A DNA stretch of 57,321 bases from Muribaculaceae bacterium. GTDB taxonomy: Bacteria; Bacteroidota; Bacteroidia; Bacteroidales; Muribaculaceae. The notes below the pieces were generated by a model. It did not search any database. It was not told the origin of the DNA and saw nothing but the letters and a program-made list of their open reading frames with translations. Below, piece after piece: positions 49,398-57,321 of this stretch. Both the position numbers and the translations under genes were made by a program. Position 1 is the stretch's first letter. Each line of letters opens with the position of its first letter. The stretch lies in NCBI GenBank assembly GCA_017621225.1, contig JAGATN010000002.1, positions 1 through 57,321 on the forward strand, given 5' to 3'.

Positions 49398-50435
49398 ATG
49401 CGTACCTCCAATTTAACACTGCGCATGGCCGCCGCAGCAATGATAGTGCTTGCCGCATCGGCCTGCTCGTCATCCGATTCGAAAGTAGAGACAAAAACCG
49501 AAGAAGAACTTCCCAAAGTAGAGTTACAGCAGGTATTTTCACAAAACGTGCCGCAAATAGGCGAATATACCGCTACCGTCGAAGCTTTCAAAACCAACAA
49601 CATCTCGTCGTCAACGCCCAACCGCATCAAAAGCATTCTCGTCGACGTAGGGTCGAAAGTGGCCAAAGGACAAAAAGTGGCCGTGCTCGACGATGCCAAC
49701 ATCGAGCAGTTGCGCGTACGCCTCGAAAACACTCGTCGCGAATACAACCGCGCATTGCAGCTGTTTGAAATTGGCGGCGGAACGCAGCAGTCGGTCGATC
49801 AGCTCAAAACGGAGCTCGACGCTTCGCAACGTCAGTATGACAACATGGTTGAAAACACCATCCTCACGTCGCCGATAGCGGGAGTGGTCACCGAGCGCAA
49901 TTACGACCCGGGCGACATGACCGGCGCGCAACCCATCCTCACCATCGAACAGATCAACCCCGTAAAGGTAATAGTCAACGTATCGGAAACCGACTTCACG
50001 AAAGTTAAGAAGGGAATGAAGGTCGACATAAACCTCGACGTGTATCCCGACGAGACCTTCACCGGCACGGTATATCTCATTCATCCGAGCGTAGATGCCA
50101 ACACTCGTACGTTCGTGGTCGAAATAACGATCGACAATCCCGCCGGACGAGTATTGCCCGGAATGTTTGCCCGCGTCACCATGAACTTCGGCGAGGCCGA
50201 CCACGTGGTGATACCCGACCGCGCCATCGTGAAGCAACCCGGCTCGGGCAACAAATACGTGTACATATACCACAACGACGGCACGGTAAGCTACAACCGC
50301 GTAGAGCTCGGACGCCGCATCGACAACACCTACGAGGTGCTCTCGGGCGTTGCCAACGACTCAAAGGTGGTGATTTCAGGACAAACGCGCCTGGCCGACG
50401 GAGTGAAGGTTGACGTAATCGACAAAAACAAATAA
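49398..50435 (+). CDS. RND efflux periplasmic adaptor (membrane fusion) lipoprotein
   Basis: This 345-residue lipoprotein adaptor bridges pump and TolC channel. It has signal peptide with lipobox ASAC (cysteine about residue 23). A barrel-sandwich region (IKSILVDVGSKVAKGQKVAVLDD), an alpha-hairpin (LRVRLENTRREYNRALQLFE) and a beta-barrel (VKVIVNVSETDFTKVKKGMKVDINLD) follow in the usual order. It lies 16 bases before the RND pump gene. Confidence 0.93.
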   Translation: MRTSNLTLRMAAAAMIVLAASACSSSDSKVETKTEEELPKVELQQVFSQNVPQIGEYTATVEAFKTNNISSSTPNRIKSILVDVGSKVAKGQKVAVLDDANIEQLRVRLENTRREYNRALQLFEIGGGTQQSVDQLKTELDASQRQYDNMVENTILTSPIAGVVTERNYDPGDMTGAQPILTIEQINPVKVIVNVSETDFTKVKKGMKVDINLDVYPDETFTGTVYLIHPSVDANTRTFVVEITIDNPAGRVLPGMFARVTMNFGEADHVVIPDRAIVKQPGSGNKYVYIYHNDGTVSYNRVELGRRIDNTYEVLSGVANDSKVVISGQTRLADGVKVDVIDKNK

Positions 50436-50451
50436 AAAAACAATTGCAGCC

Positions 50452-53400
50452 ATGAGTTTATATGCCAGTGCAGTAAAACGCCCCATCATGACCACCCTGT
50501 GTTTCGTGGCGGTGGCAATATTGGGTTTGTTTTCATTGTCGACGTTGCCAATCGACCTATACCCCGACGTAGAGACCAACACCATAATGGTCATGACGTC
50601 GTATCAGGGCGCGAGCGCGCAGGACATAGAGCAGAACATCACCCGACCGCTCGAAAACAGCCTGAATGCCGTGAACGACCTGAAACACATCACGTCGAAG
50701 TCGCGCGAAAACATTTCGGTGATAACGCTCGAATTTGAATATGGAAAGGACATCGACGTTCTCACCAACGACGTGCGCGACAAGCTCGACATGGTGAAAA
50801 GCGCATTGCCCGACAATGCCGAAAACCCGATAATATTCAAGTTCAGCTCCGACATGATTCCGATAGTCATGCTGTCGGTTAGCGCGTCGGAGAGCATGCC
50901 GGGCCTCTACAAGATACTCGACGATGCCGTGGCCAATCCATTGGCTCGTATATCGGGCGTGGGCTCGGTGTCGATTTCGGGTGCGCCGAAGCGCGAAATA
51001 CACGTGTACGTCGACCCGCAACGCCTCGAAGCCTACGGGCTGACCATCGAGCAGATTTCGTCGATAATAGCGGCCGAAAACCGAAACATACCGGGTGGCG
51101 CGTTCGACGTCGGCTCCGATACTTACTCGCTCCGCGTGCAAGGCGAATTCAAATCGTCGGACGAGCTGAAAAATATCGTAGTGGGGTCGTCGAACGGCAG
51201 CAACGTATATCTGCGCGACGTGGCCCGCGTGGACGACTCGCTCGAGGAGCGCGCGCAACAGACATACAACGACGAGCAGAAGGGCGCCATGATCGTAATC
51301 CAGAAGCAATCGGGCGCAAACTCGGTGGAAATATCGAACAAGGTGCTCAGCATGCTGCCGCAACTGCAAAAGCGACTCCCCTCCGACGTGAAGCTCGACA
51401 TAATCGTCGACACATCCGACAACATACGCAACACCATAGCGTCGCTCGTCGAGACGGTGCTCTACGCGTTGCTGTTCGTGATAATAGTGGTGTTCTCGTT
51501 CTTGGGCCGTTGGCGCGCCACGCTCATCATCACCATCACCATCCCTATATCGCTCATAGCATCGTTCATATACCTTGCCGTAACGGGCAATTCGCTCAAC
51601 ATCGTTTCGCTGTCGGCGCTCTCCATATCGATAGGCATGGTGGTCGACGACGCCATAGTGGTGCTTGAAAACGTAACCACCCACATAGAGCGAGGCAGCG
51701 ACCCGAAGCAAGCCGCCATACACGGCACCAACGAAGTGGCCGTGTCGGTAATAGCGTCGACGCTCACGCTCATAGCGGTGTTCTTCCCCCTCACCCTCGT
51801 GACGGGCATGACGGGCGTGCTTTTCCGTCAGCTCGGATGGATGGTGACCATCATGATGATCATTTCGACCGTGTGCGCTCTCTCGCTCACCCCGATGCTC
51901 TGCTCGCAGTTGCTCCGCAAGAACAATAAGCACGGAAAGCTCTACAAGCTGCTGTTTACCCCCATCAACAAGGGCCTCGACGCATTCGACAACGGTTATG
52001 GCCGACTGCTCACGAAGGTGGTGTCGCACAAAACCGTCACCATCACGGTGTGCATGGCCATATTTGCCGGCTCGCTGTTTCTGCTGAAGTACGTGGGAAC
52101 GGAATTCTTCCCCACCGCCGACGACGGCCGCCTGGGCGTGAAGCTCGAGCTCCCGATAGGCACGCGCGTGGAGATATCGCAGGAGGTCACGAGCCGCCTC
52201 GCCAAGGAGTGGCGCGAGAAGTATCCCGAAATAAAGGTGCTCAACTACACCACCGGCCAAGCGTCGAGCGACAACACGTTTGCATCGCTCAGCGACAACG
52301 GCTCTCACATCGTTTCGATGAACATCCGCCTGTCGGATCCGGGCGACCGCGAGCGGAAAATCACCGAGATAGCATCGCTCATGCGTCAGGATCTCAAAAA
52401 CTACCCCGAATTCAAGAAAGCCCAGGTAAACGTGGGCGGCAACCGTGGCGGCGCCATGGGCGGACAGTCGACAGTCGACTACGAGATATACGGCTACAAC
52501 TTCGAAGAAACCGACTCGGTGGCACAACAGGTGTCGCGCATATTGCAGAACATCAAGGGAACGGCCGACATCATGATTTCGCGCTCCGACTATCAGCCTG
52601 AATATCAGGTTGACTTCGACCGCGAAAAGCTGGCGCTCTACGGACTCAACCTGCAAACGGCCGCCAACTACCTCCGCAACCGCATAAACGGCAGCATCTC
52701 GTCGCAATTCCGCGAGGATGGCGAAGAATATGACATAAAGGTAATGTATGCGCCCGAACACCGCACCTCGATAGCCGACATCGAAAACATACTCGTGTAC
52801 AACTCGGCAGGCCAGGGCGTGCGCATAAAGGACGTGGGCACGGTGGTGGAGCGATTTACGCCTCCTACCATCGAGCGCAAGGACCGCGAACGCATCATCA
52901 CCGTGTCGACGGTGGTGTCGGGAGTGCCCATGAGCGAAGTCGTGGCAGCCTCACAGGCCGAAATCGACAAGCTCGACATACCCACGGGCATCAACATAGA
53001 GCTGTCGGGTAGCTACGAGGATCAGCAGGATTCGTTCCGCGACCTCCTCACGCTGGCGGTGCTCATAGTCATACTGGTCTACATAGTCATGGCGGCTCAG
53101 TTCGAGTCATACACCTATCCGGCCATCATCATGACGTCGCTTCTGTTTGCATTTTCGGGCGTATTCATCATCCTCTATCTGTCGGGCCACACGCTCAACG
53201 TGATGTCGATGATCGGCGCCATCATGCTCATAGGCATCGTGGTTAAGAACGGTATCGTGCTCATAGACTACATATCGCTTAACCGAGAACGCGGCCTGTC
53301 GATACGCAAGGCCGTGGTGCTCGGCGGCAAGTCGCGTCTGCGCCCCGTGGTCATGACCACGCTCACCACCATTCTCGGCATGGTGCCGATGGCCGTCGGA

Positions 53401-53571
53401 ACCGGTCAGGGCGTCGAAATGTGGCGACCGATGGGCACGGCCGTAATCGGAGGCCTCACGTTCTCCACCATACTCACCCTGCTTCTTGTGCCGGCTCTCT
53501 ACTGCCTGTTTGCCTACGTGGGCGTGAAGCGCAAGCGTAAAAACATCAACCTATCAATCGAAAAGAAATGA
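50452..53571 (+). CDS. RND efflux transporter permease
   Basis: This 1039-residue inner-membrane proton-driven pump has 12 expected membrane segments and two large periplasmic loops (FPT-type motif [18 protein letters not shown] near 550). The proton-relay aspartates are D399-D400 in [15 protein letters not shown]. The second-half repeat has [23 protein letters not shown]. It looks like the multidrug/HAE-like rather than heavy-metal branch, though substrates are not predictable. The stop overlaps the PII-like gene start by 4 bases. Confidence 0.95.
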   Translation: MSLYASAVKRPIMTTLCFVAVAILGLFSLSTLPIDLYPDVETNTIMVMTSYQGASAQDIEQNITRPLENSLNAVNDLKHITSKSRENISVITLEFEYGKDIDVLTNDVRDKLDMVKSALPDNAENPIIFKFSSDMIPIVMLSVSASESMPGLYKILDDAVANPLARISGVGSVSISGAPKREIHVYVDPQRLEAYGLTIEQISSIIAAENRNIPGGAFDVGSDTYSLRVQGEFKSSDELKNIVVGSSNGSNVYLRDVARVDDSLEERAQQTYNDEQKGAMIVIQKQSGANSVEISNKVLSMLPQLQKRLPSDVKLDIIVDTSDNIRNTIASLVETVLYALLFVIIVVFSFLGRWRATLIITITIPISLIASFIYLAVTGNSLNIVSLSALSISIGMVVDDAIVVLENVTTHIERGSDPKQAAIHGTNEVAVSVIASTLTLIAVFFPLTLVTGMTGVLFRQLGWMVTIMMIISTVCALSLTPMLCSQLLRKNNKHGKLYKLLFTPINKGLDAFDNGYGRLLTKVVSHKTVTITVCMAIFAGSLFLLKYVGTEFFPTADDGRLGVKLELPIGTRVEISQEVTSRLAKEWREKYPEIKVLNYTTGQASSDNTFASLSDNGSHIVSMNIRLSDPGDRERKITEIASLMRQDLKNYPEFKKAQVNVGGNRGGAMGGQSTVDYEIYGYNFEETDSVAQQVSRILQNIKGTADIMISRSDYQPEYQVDFDREKLALYGLNLQTAANYLRNRINGSISSQFREDGEEYDIKVMYAPEHRTSIADIENILVYNSAGQGVRIKDVGTVVERFTPPTIERKDRERIITVSTVVSGVPMSEVVAASQAEIDKLDIPTGINIELSGSYEDQQDSFRDLLTLAVLIVILVYIVMAAQFESYTYPAIIMTSLLFAFSGVFIILYLSGHTLNVMSMIGAIMLIGIVVKNGIVLIDYISLNRERGLSIRKAVVLGGKSRLRPVVMTTLTTILGMVPMAVGTGQGVEMWRPMGTAVIGGLTFSTILTLLLVPALYCLFAYVGVKRKRKNINLSIEKK

Positions 53572-53861
53572 AATCAATACTTATAACATTCGATCAGGCT
53601 TACTACGAGCGCATCATAACCTTGCTCGAAAAATCGAACTGCCGAGGATTTACCTCGTGGCTCGAGGTTCAGGGACGCGGCAGCCACAACGGCGAACCGC
53701 ATTATGGGTCGCACGCGTGGCCGTCGCTTGCGTCGGCCATAATAACAGTGGTCGACGACAGCCGCGTCGACACGGTGCTCAATGCCTTGCATGAAATGGA
53801 CTTAGCCACTCCGAAGCTTGGTCTGAGGGCATTTGTATGGAACGTTGAACGCACAATTTAA
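53568..53861 (+). CDS. PII-like small protein coupled to the RND pump
   Basis: This 97-residue protein has a ferredoxin-like beta-alpha-beta layout (SILITFDQAYYERIITLLEK, ASAIITVVDDSRVDTVLNAL) that resembles PII signalling proteins. It is shorter than GlnB/GlnK (about 112) and the T-loop is different: the segment FTSWLEVQGRGSHNGEPHYG stands in its place. The start overlaps the pump stop by 4 bases (ATGA), so synthesis is coupled to the pump. It may sense a ligand and modulate the pump, but that is inference. Its TAA stop codon falls in the left end of a palindromic element, so the C-terminus may have been reshaped by that insertion. Confidence 0.78.
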   Translation: MKSILITFDQAYYERIITLLEKSNCRGFTSWLEVQGRGSHNGEPHYGSHAWPSLASAIITVVDDSRVDTVLNALHEMDLATPKLGLRAFVWNVERTI

Positions 53862-54024
53862 GAAACTGTTTAAAAATGTTTTGTCATTGAGGTCTTTGTC
53901 AGCATCTTGTTGATATTTATTCAGTCATTATGGAACCCCATAACTCATTCATAAATATCAAAAATCTACTTGACAAATCCTCTCAATTCCTTCGACAAAT
54001 AAATTTAAACAGTCGTTTCTTAAA
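53857..54024. mobile_element. MITE-like near-palindrome, 168 bp
   Basis: The ends TTTAAGAAAC (53857-53866) and GTTTCTTAAA (54015-54024) pair perfectly. The pairing continues inward with small bulges, for example TGTTTAAA against TTTAAACA and TTGATATTTAT against ATAAATATCAA. It reaches the centre near 53938 (TGG-AACC-CCA). It encodes no protein. This is the form of a non-autonomous miniature transposable element. It abuts the -33 box of the tRNA promoter and covers the stop codon of the PII-like gene. No transposase is present in the window. A long stem-loop RNA is the alternative reading. Confidence 0.65.
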
Positions 54025-54031
54025 GAATATA

Positions 54032-54063
54032 TTTGTAGAATTCAACATAAATAGCTACCTTTG
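54032..54063 (+). promoter_or_regulatory. Promoter of tRNA-Leu
   Basis: TTTG (54032-54035) and TACCTTTG (54056-54063) are separated by exactly 20 bases, a textbook Bacteroidota promoter. The mature tRNA begins 24 bases after the -7 box. Confidence 0.88.
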
Positions 54064-54086
54064 CATCACGTAATGAAACAATAACC

Positions 54087-54168
54087 GCGCATGTGGCGTA
54101 ATTGGTAGCCGTGTTAGACTTAGGATCTAATGTCTCAGGACGTGGGGGTTCGAGTCCCTTCATGCGCA
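54087..54168 (+). tRNA. tRNA-Leu (anticodon UAG)
   Basis: The acceptor arms GCGCATG (54087-54093) and CATGCGC (54161-54167) pair perfectly. The anticodon stem-loop is TTAGA-CTTAGGA-TCTAA, giving anticodon TAG, which reads CUA leucine codons. The long variable arm TGTCTCAGGACG and T-loop GGTTCGAGTCC fit the class II leucine form. The CCA end is not encoded (discriminator A followed by CG). Confidence 0.95.
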
Positions 54169-54171
54169 CGG

Positions 54172-54211
54172 AAAATCCTCCATACACCAATCAGGTGACG
54201 GAGGATTTTTT
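54172..54211 (+). terminator. Terminator of tRNA-Leu
   Basis: AAAATCCTCC (54172-54181) pairs with GGAGGATTTT (54200-54209), with an inner CACC/GGTG stem, followed by the T-run that ends at 54211. It lies directly behind the tRNA. Confidence 0.88.
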
Positions 54212-54267
54212 GTATCCTGACATGCCGCGATGGCCCCCAACGCAAGATACGGCACGAATCAATGTGT

Positions 54268-54306
54268 GGCAAGCCCTCGCGTGAAAAATTCACGCGAGGG
54301 CTTGCC
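54268..54306. promoter_or_regulatory. Perfect palindrome, 18-bp arms, at the rloA-like promoter
   Basis: GGCAAGCCCTCGCGTGAA (54268-54285) and its exact reverse complement (54289-54306) flank a 3-base AAA loop. It overlaps the TTG -33 element (54302-54304) of the downstream promoter and no T-run follows, so it is more likely an operator or RNA hairpin than a simple terminator. Use as a transposition-related or tRNA-island feature is also possible. Confidence 0.6.
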
Positions 54307-54332
54307 CGTTCAAAATTTTGTTCTTAAATTTG
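54302..54332 (+). promoter_or_regulatory. Promoter of the ATPase/RloB pair
   Basis: TTG (54302-54304) and TAAATTTG (54325-54332) are 20 bases apart. The -33 part lies inside the right arm of a perfect palindrome. The ATG follows at 54355. Confidence 0.65.
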
Positions 54333-54354
54333 TATCCACAACATCAGCAAATTT

Positions 54355-55752
54355 ATGTTATATAGACTTATAATAGGCAATTGGACATCGTTTGCAGAGC
54401 CGGTGCAATTCGATATGTTTCCCAATATGAAGCGGGAAAATTTTCCAAATCACGTTTACCATGATTCGGGAACGATTCCGGTATTAAAAAGTTGTGCCTT
54501 ATATGGCGCTAATGGTTCCGGCAAGTCGAATTTCATCGGAGCATTAAAGTTTATCAAGGAATTTGCAACCGACTTTAATCTCGATGTAAACGCCAATTGG
54601 TTGACTTCCGTGTTCAACGCCAACCGATTCAAATTGCCCAAAATGCCTAACGATGTACCTATGAGCTTCTTAATTGAATTTGGAGGCAAATTGGATACAT
54701 ACCTTTACACAATTGAAATCAACGAAACCGGCGTATTATCAGAAGAAGCATTATACATTTCGGGCAAAGGACAATCGCCCAACAAACTGATATTCCGCAG
54801 AAATGCCAACGAAGTATCTTTCGCCCAAGACATCGCCTCGGAGGAAATGACACGAGTTTTTAATCGGCAACTCACGTCAAACCCGTCACAATCCGTTATG
54901 TCGATTATAGGCAAATTGCATCTCGTTGAAGACAATCACATTAACGATGCCTACAATTGGCTTAATGACCAATTAGTAATAATTGATGTTGACCATAAGA
55001 TACCATGGTTGGTCGATCAGTTGCGTCATCAGTCAGACGTGTTCAAGTTCGTAAAAGAAGTTTTCTCAAACATTGGTTTGGGAATAAAGGATTTATCCAT
55101 CAAGAATGAATCTTTTGAAGATTGGCTCAAACATGCCGATGCCGAAGATAAATCGGCAATCACCAATTTCTTGGAGTCCGTTCCTCAAAATGAAGATGGC
55201 AGCAAGTCATTTTCTAAAATGAACAGGCATTTTCCACTTCTAACCATAACGGAGGAGGATGGCGTTCGCACCGTTAGCGAGCTGCTATTTCACCAATTTG
55301 GCAAGAATGGATTCATAGGAACGATGGATTGCTCCGCTCAGTCGATCGGCACCCTTAGGCTATTAACCTTAATACCGGCGTTCTATTATGCCATCTACAA
55401 CAATAAGACCATTGTCATAGATGAAATAGATAATTCCATACATCCAATTTTGATTAAGGGAATCATTAAGTTTTTTGGCGATTCAACATCTAACGGACAA
55501 TTGATATTCACAACTCACGAAACGGCGCTACTCAATCAGCAAGAGCTTTTAAGGCCGGATGAGGTATGGATGATCGAGAAAACAGATGGCACGTCAAAAA
55601 TGTACTCCCTTAACGATTTTAAGATACACAAAACATTGTCTATTGAGAATGGCTATCTTGATGGAAGATTTGGGGCTATTCCGTTCCTGGGTACTATTGA
55701 TTTGTTAAAGAACATATCAAAGTCAACAAATAGCTCCGACGATGAATCTTGA
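54355..55752 (+). CDS. RloA-like AAA-family ATPase (AbiLi-type)
   Basis: This 465-residue ATPase has ABC/RecF-like motifs: Walker A GANGSGKS at 51-58, a signature-like QSIGTLRL at 329-336, Walker B with D356-E357 in TIVIDEID, and the switch histidine H388 in TTHET. Residues 70-320 form an insert region. The order (ATPase then RloB) matches RloA-RloB, the AbiL abortive-infection pair, which act against phage. It shares an 11-base overlap with the RloB gene. Two sampled 60-base blocks are 38% and 33% GC, well below the 58% of a block in the RND pump, a sign of recent transfer. What triggers it is unknown. Confidence 0.85.
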   Translation: MLYRLIIGNWTSFAEPVQFDMFPNMKRENFPNHVYHDSGTIPVLKSCALYGANGSGKSNFIGALKFIKEFATDFNLDVNANWLTSVFNANRFKLPKMPNDVPMSFLIEFGGKLDTYLYTIEINETGVLSEEALYISGKGQSPNKLIFRRNANEVSFAQDIASEEMTRVFNRQLTSNPSQSVMSIIGKLHLVEDNHINDAYNWLNDQLVIIDVDHKIPWLVDQLRHQSDVFKFVKEVFSNIGLGIKDLSIKNESFEDWLKHADAEDKSAITNFLESVPQNEDGSKSFSKMNRHFPLLTITEEDGVRTVSELLFHQFGKNGFIGTMDCSAQSIGTLRLLTLIPAFYYAIYNNKTIVIDEIDNSIHPILIKGIIKFFGDSTSNGQLIFTTHETALLNQQELLRPDEVWMIEKTDGTSKMYSLNDFKIHKTLSIENGYLDGRFGAIPFLGTIDLLKNISKSTNSSDDES

Positions 55753-56587
55753 CAACCTATATTATTCAAAACAGGATAGCTCAAAGGCCATTGAGTCGGA
55801 AGTCGTTCAAGCTAACAAACCTGATGAATTCGCCGAAATTGGTGGAATGGGTGCCGATGACACCGATTACACCAAAGGAGAACCATTCATCGATACCGGG
55901 ATTGTATTTATTCTATCCGGAGGTTCTGAGCGGGAGAAGGATTATTTCAGGCCATTAAAGATTGACAAGCAAATTCACAATGTAAAGATTGCATTCAGAT
56001 CAAAAAAGGGGCAAGGCCTTAAGCCGTATGAGTTAGCGTCATTAGCCTCAGAATTCGTAAGTAGCAAGAGTTTTACGACAGAGGACAACATCTCATATCA
56101 TATCGAGAAGGGAGATATAATTTATCTGATTCAAGATGTCGACGAATTTGGATTAGAGCTAACGAAACAATTAAAATCCGATTACGACAAATCGTCAATT
56201 CATTGGATCATAAGCAACCCGGCCTTTGAAATTTGGCTATTCTATCACTACAACGACGACACATCGCTTCTCAAAGAGGGCCTGTCGAAATCTGAACGCG
56301 ATAGAAGCAACTGGCTCAAAGAGTACTTGAATGAGATTATACCGGGTGGCATTAAAACGACGCAAGCCTTTCATTCCGTTGACATTGCCATTAAAAACAG
56401 CCGTAACAATTATATCGAGAAAGATGGCATACCTGATGTGTTTTCCACACAAATGCACATAGTTGCAGAAAAGATCATATCAATGTTAGGCGAAGCTGAA
56501 TTTAAGGCCATGAACGAAAGAAGAAACAACCGAATTGCAGCCTTCAAAAAACAAACGGAAGAAAATCCCAAAAGACAGAATCATTGA
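55742..56587 (+). CDS. RloB-family protein
   Basis: This 281-residue protein has a TOPRIM-like core typical of RloB: SGGSEREKDYF (60-70 region, with E63 and E65), DVDEFG (D132, D134) and ISNPAFEIWLFYHY (N159-Y170). It has an N-terminal extension of about 48 residues. In typical RloB proteins I expect an E-G pair before the second acidic residue; here the matching place is S-G or G-G, so one acidic ligand may be missing. The partner ATPase precedes it with overlap. It likely acts as the nuclease-like effector of the pair, but that is inference. Confidence 0.82.
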   Translation: MNLDNLYYSKQDSSKAIESEVVQANKPDEFAEIGGMGADDTDYTKGEPFIDTGIVFILSGGSEREKDYFRPLKIDKQIHNVKIAFRSKKGQGLKPYELASLASEFVSSKSFTTEDNISYHIEKGDIIYLIQDVDEFGLELTKQLKSDYDKSSIHWIISNPAFEIWLFYHYNDDTSLLKEGLSKSERDRSNWLKEYLNEIIPGGIKTTQAFHSVDIAIKNSRNNYIEKDGIPDVFSTQMHIVAEKIISMLGEAEFKAMNERRNNRIAAFKKQTEENPKRQNH

Positions 56588-56769
56588 GCAAGAGGCAGAT
56601 TTATCTCATCAGCTTGTAAAGCGACACATCTTTGCGACAATCTACCATATCCGGCAAGAAGATTGCATCAGAAATATTGCTGTGTTTCGACATAAAAATG
56701 AGGTATGAGGAGCAATAATATCAATTAAAGCGTTATATTTGCAAAATAATCACAAATACAGCGGTTAAA
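56588..56769 (+). promoter_or_regulatory. Intergenic stretch with -7 box for the second ATPase
   Basis: The 182-base gap holds no gene I can support. TATATTTG at 56734-56741 fits the -7 box and lies 29 bases before the ATG at 56770, so the next ATPase gene is transcribed separately from the RloAB pair. No terminator hairpin was found after rloB. Confidence 0.55.
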
Positions 56770-57288
56770 ATGGTATTAGAAATTACTCTCACCAACTTTT
56801 TTTCGATAAACGAGAAGATAACGCTTGATTTGCAGGCTGCCAATATCCAGACGAAGGAAGCTCGTGCGCTTGACGGCAACATTTTCAGTGTCGGCAACGA
56901 GCGACTGCTTAAAACCGTTGCGATATATGGAGCCAACGCATCGGGAAAAAGCAACATAATCAAGGCCGTAGAAGCTGCCGTCGACATAATTCTCGACTCT
57001 CACAACTACAACGAGGGCGACAGCTTCGGATTCAAGCCATTCAAATTTGGAGAGAAAAACGCGCCGAGCGAGTTCTACATACGTTTCATCGTCAACGGCA
57101 TAGAGCATGAATACTCTTTCACCTGCACCCGCGACGAGATCATAACCGAAAGCCTGTACTATTACCCAAAAGGGCGTAAAGCCTACTCTCAACTGGCAAG
57201 TGCAAAATTAGCGATTTGTCGGAAGAAAGCATTCTTCGGAGTATCAAAATTGAGTTTTTTACGTGGTCTGCGGTTGATTTTATGCTGA
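56770..57288 (+). pseudogene. Second AAA-family ATPase, probably frameshifted
   Basis: The N-terminus (VLEITLTNFFSINEKITLDL, then Walker A GANASGKS at 54-61, and the stretch VNGIEHEYSFTCTRDEIITES) is a good RloA/AAA15-like ATPase. After KGRKA (about residue 138) the frame yields 35 unrelated residues and stops at 57286. A different frame, open from 57180 to the window end, reads KCKISDLSEESILRSIK and EFFTWSAVDFMLNSANEG, which fits a continuation. A frameshift or small deletion between about 57177 and 57200 is likely; sequencing error is possible. GC is near 48% in one sampled block, unlike the preceding pair, so it may have a separate origin. Confidence 0.65.
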
Positions 57289-57321
57289 ACTCTGCGAATG
57301 AAGGCATCAGACAGATCAGAA

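Noticed and set aside
56588-56769. Small gene between rloB and the second ATPase
   Set aside because: No open frame of reasonable length with a start and ribosome-binding site was found; only a -7 box is supported.

Overview
The window is ordinary chromosomal DNA of a Bacteroidales bacterium, most likely of the Muribaculaceae type (family-level placement is inference). The evidence is the set of Bacteroidota-only gene types: GlmU-like fused sugar transferase, DUF4249 lipoprotein, FecR/DUF4974 anti-sigma factor with an STN-type TonB receptor, and OstA-like protein. In addition, the Bacteroidota -7 promoter box TAnnTTTG stands before most transcription units, in several cases with a TTTG or TTG -33 box exactly 20 bases upstream.

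Layout. 1-8.9 kb: housekeeping genes (GlmU-like; asd and a CPA2 antiporter; parE-coaD-ctp protease). 9-16.4 kb: a thioredoxin-fold lipoprotein, three glycosyltransferases around a divergent promoter, a Ser-type sulfatase and a ClC protein. 16.5-19.4 kb: efp, a DNA glycosylase, a DedA protein and rpe. 19.4-24.5 kb: a cell-surface-signalling locus (ECF sigma, FecR, STN-TonB receptor, DUF4249) closed by a strong terminator. 24.6-29.6 kb: alaS, a MerR regulator, mutL. 29.7-36.1 kb: a minus-strand run guaB-ppiC-surA-ostA that couples GTP synthesis to outer-membrane biogenesis genes. 36.3-38.3 kb: groES-groEL behind a candidate sigma-54 promoter. 38.4-46.4 kb: two lipoproteins, a phosphodiesterase, a six-hairpin glycosidase-like protein, alkaline phosphatase and malic enzyme with a small partner. 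46.5-47.8 kb: ilvA. 47.9-53.9 kb: a complete RND efflux operon ending in a PII-like gene.

The right end is the accessory part. A 168-bp near-palindrome that looks like a MITE abuts the PII-like gene and supplies its stop codon. Next come a tRNA-Leu(UAG) gene with a textbook promoter and terminator, a perfect 18-bp-arm palindrome touching the promoter of an AAA ATPase/RloB pair (RloA-RloB, AbiL-like defence), and a second AAA ATPase that appears frameshifted. The ATPase/RloB pair is visibly AT-richer than the rest of the window, consistent with acquisition next to the tRNA.

The observations I rate highest are: the MITE-like element and its solo-arm relatives; the duplicated GGGGTA-N14-CATC element in front of both the ECF sigma and FecR genes; the -24/-12 promoter plus dyad before groESL; the PII-like subunit translationally coupled to an RND pump; and the palindrome-controlled RloAB locus with an atypical RloB active-site motif.
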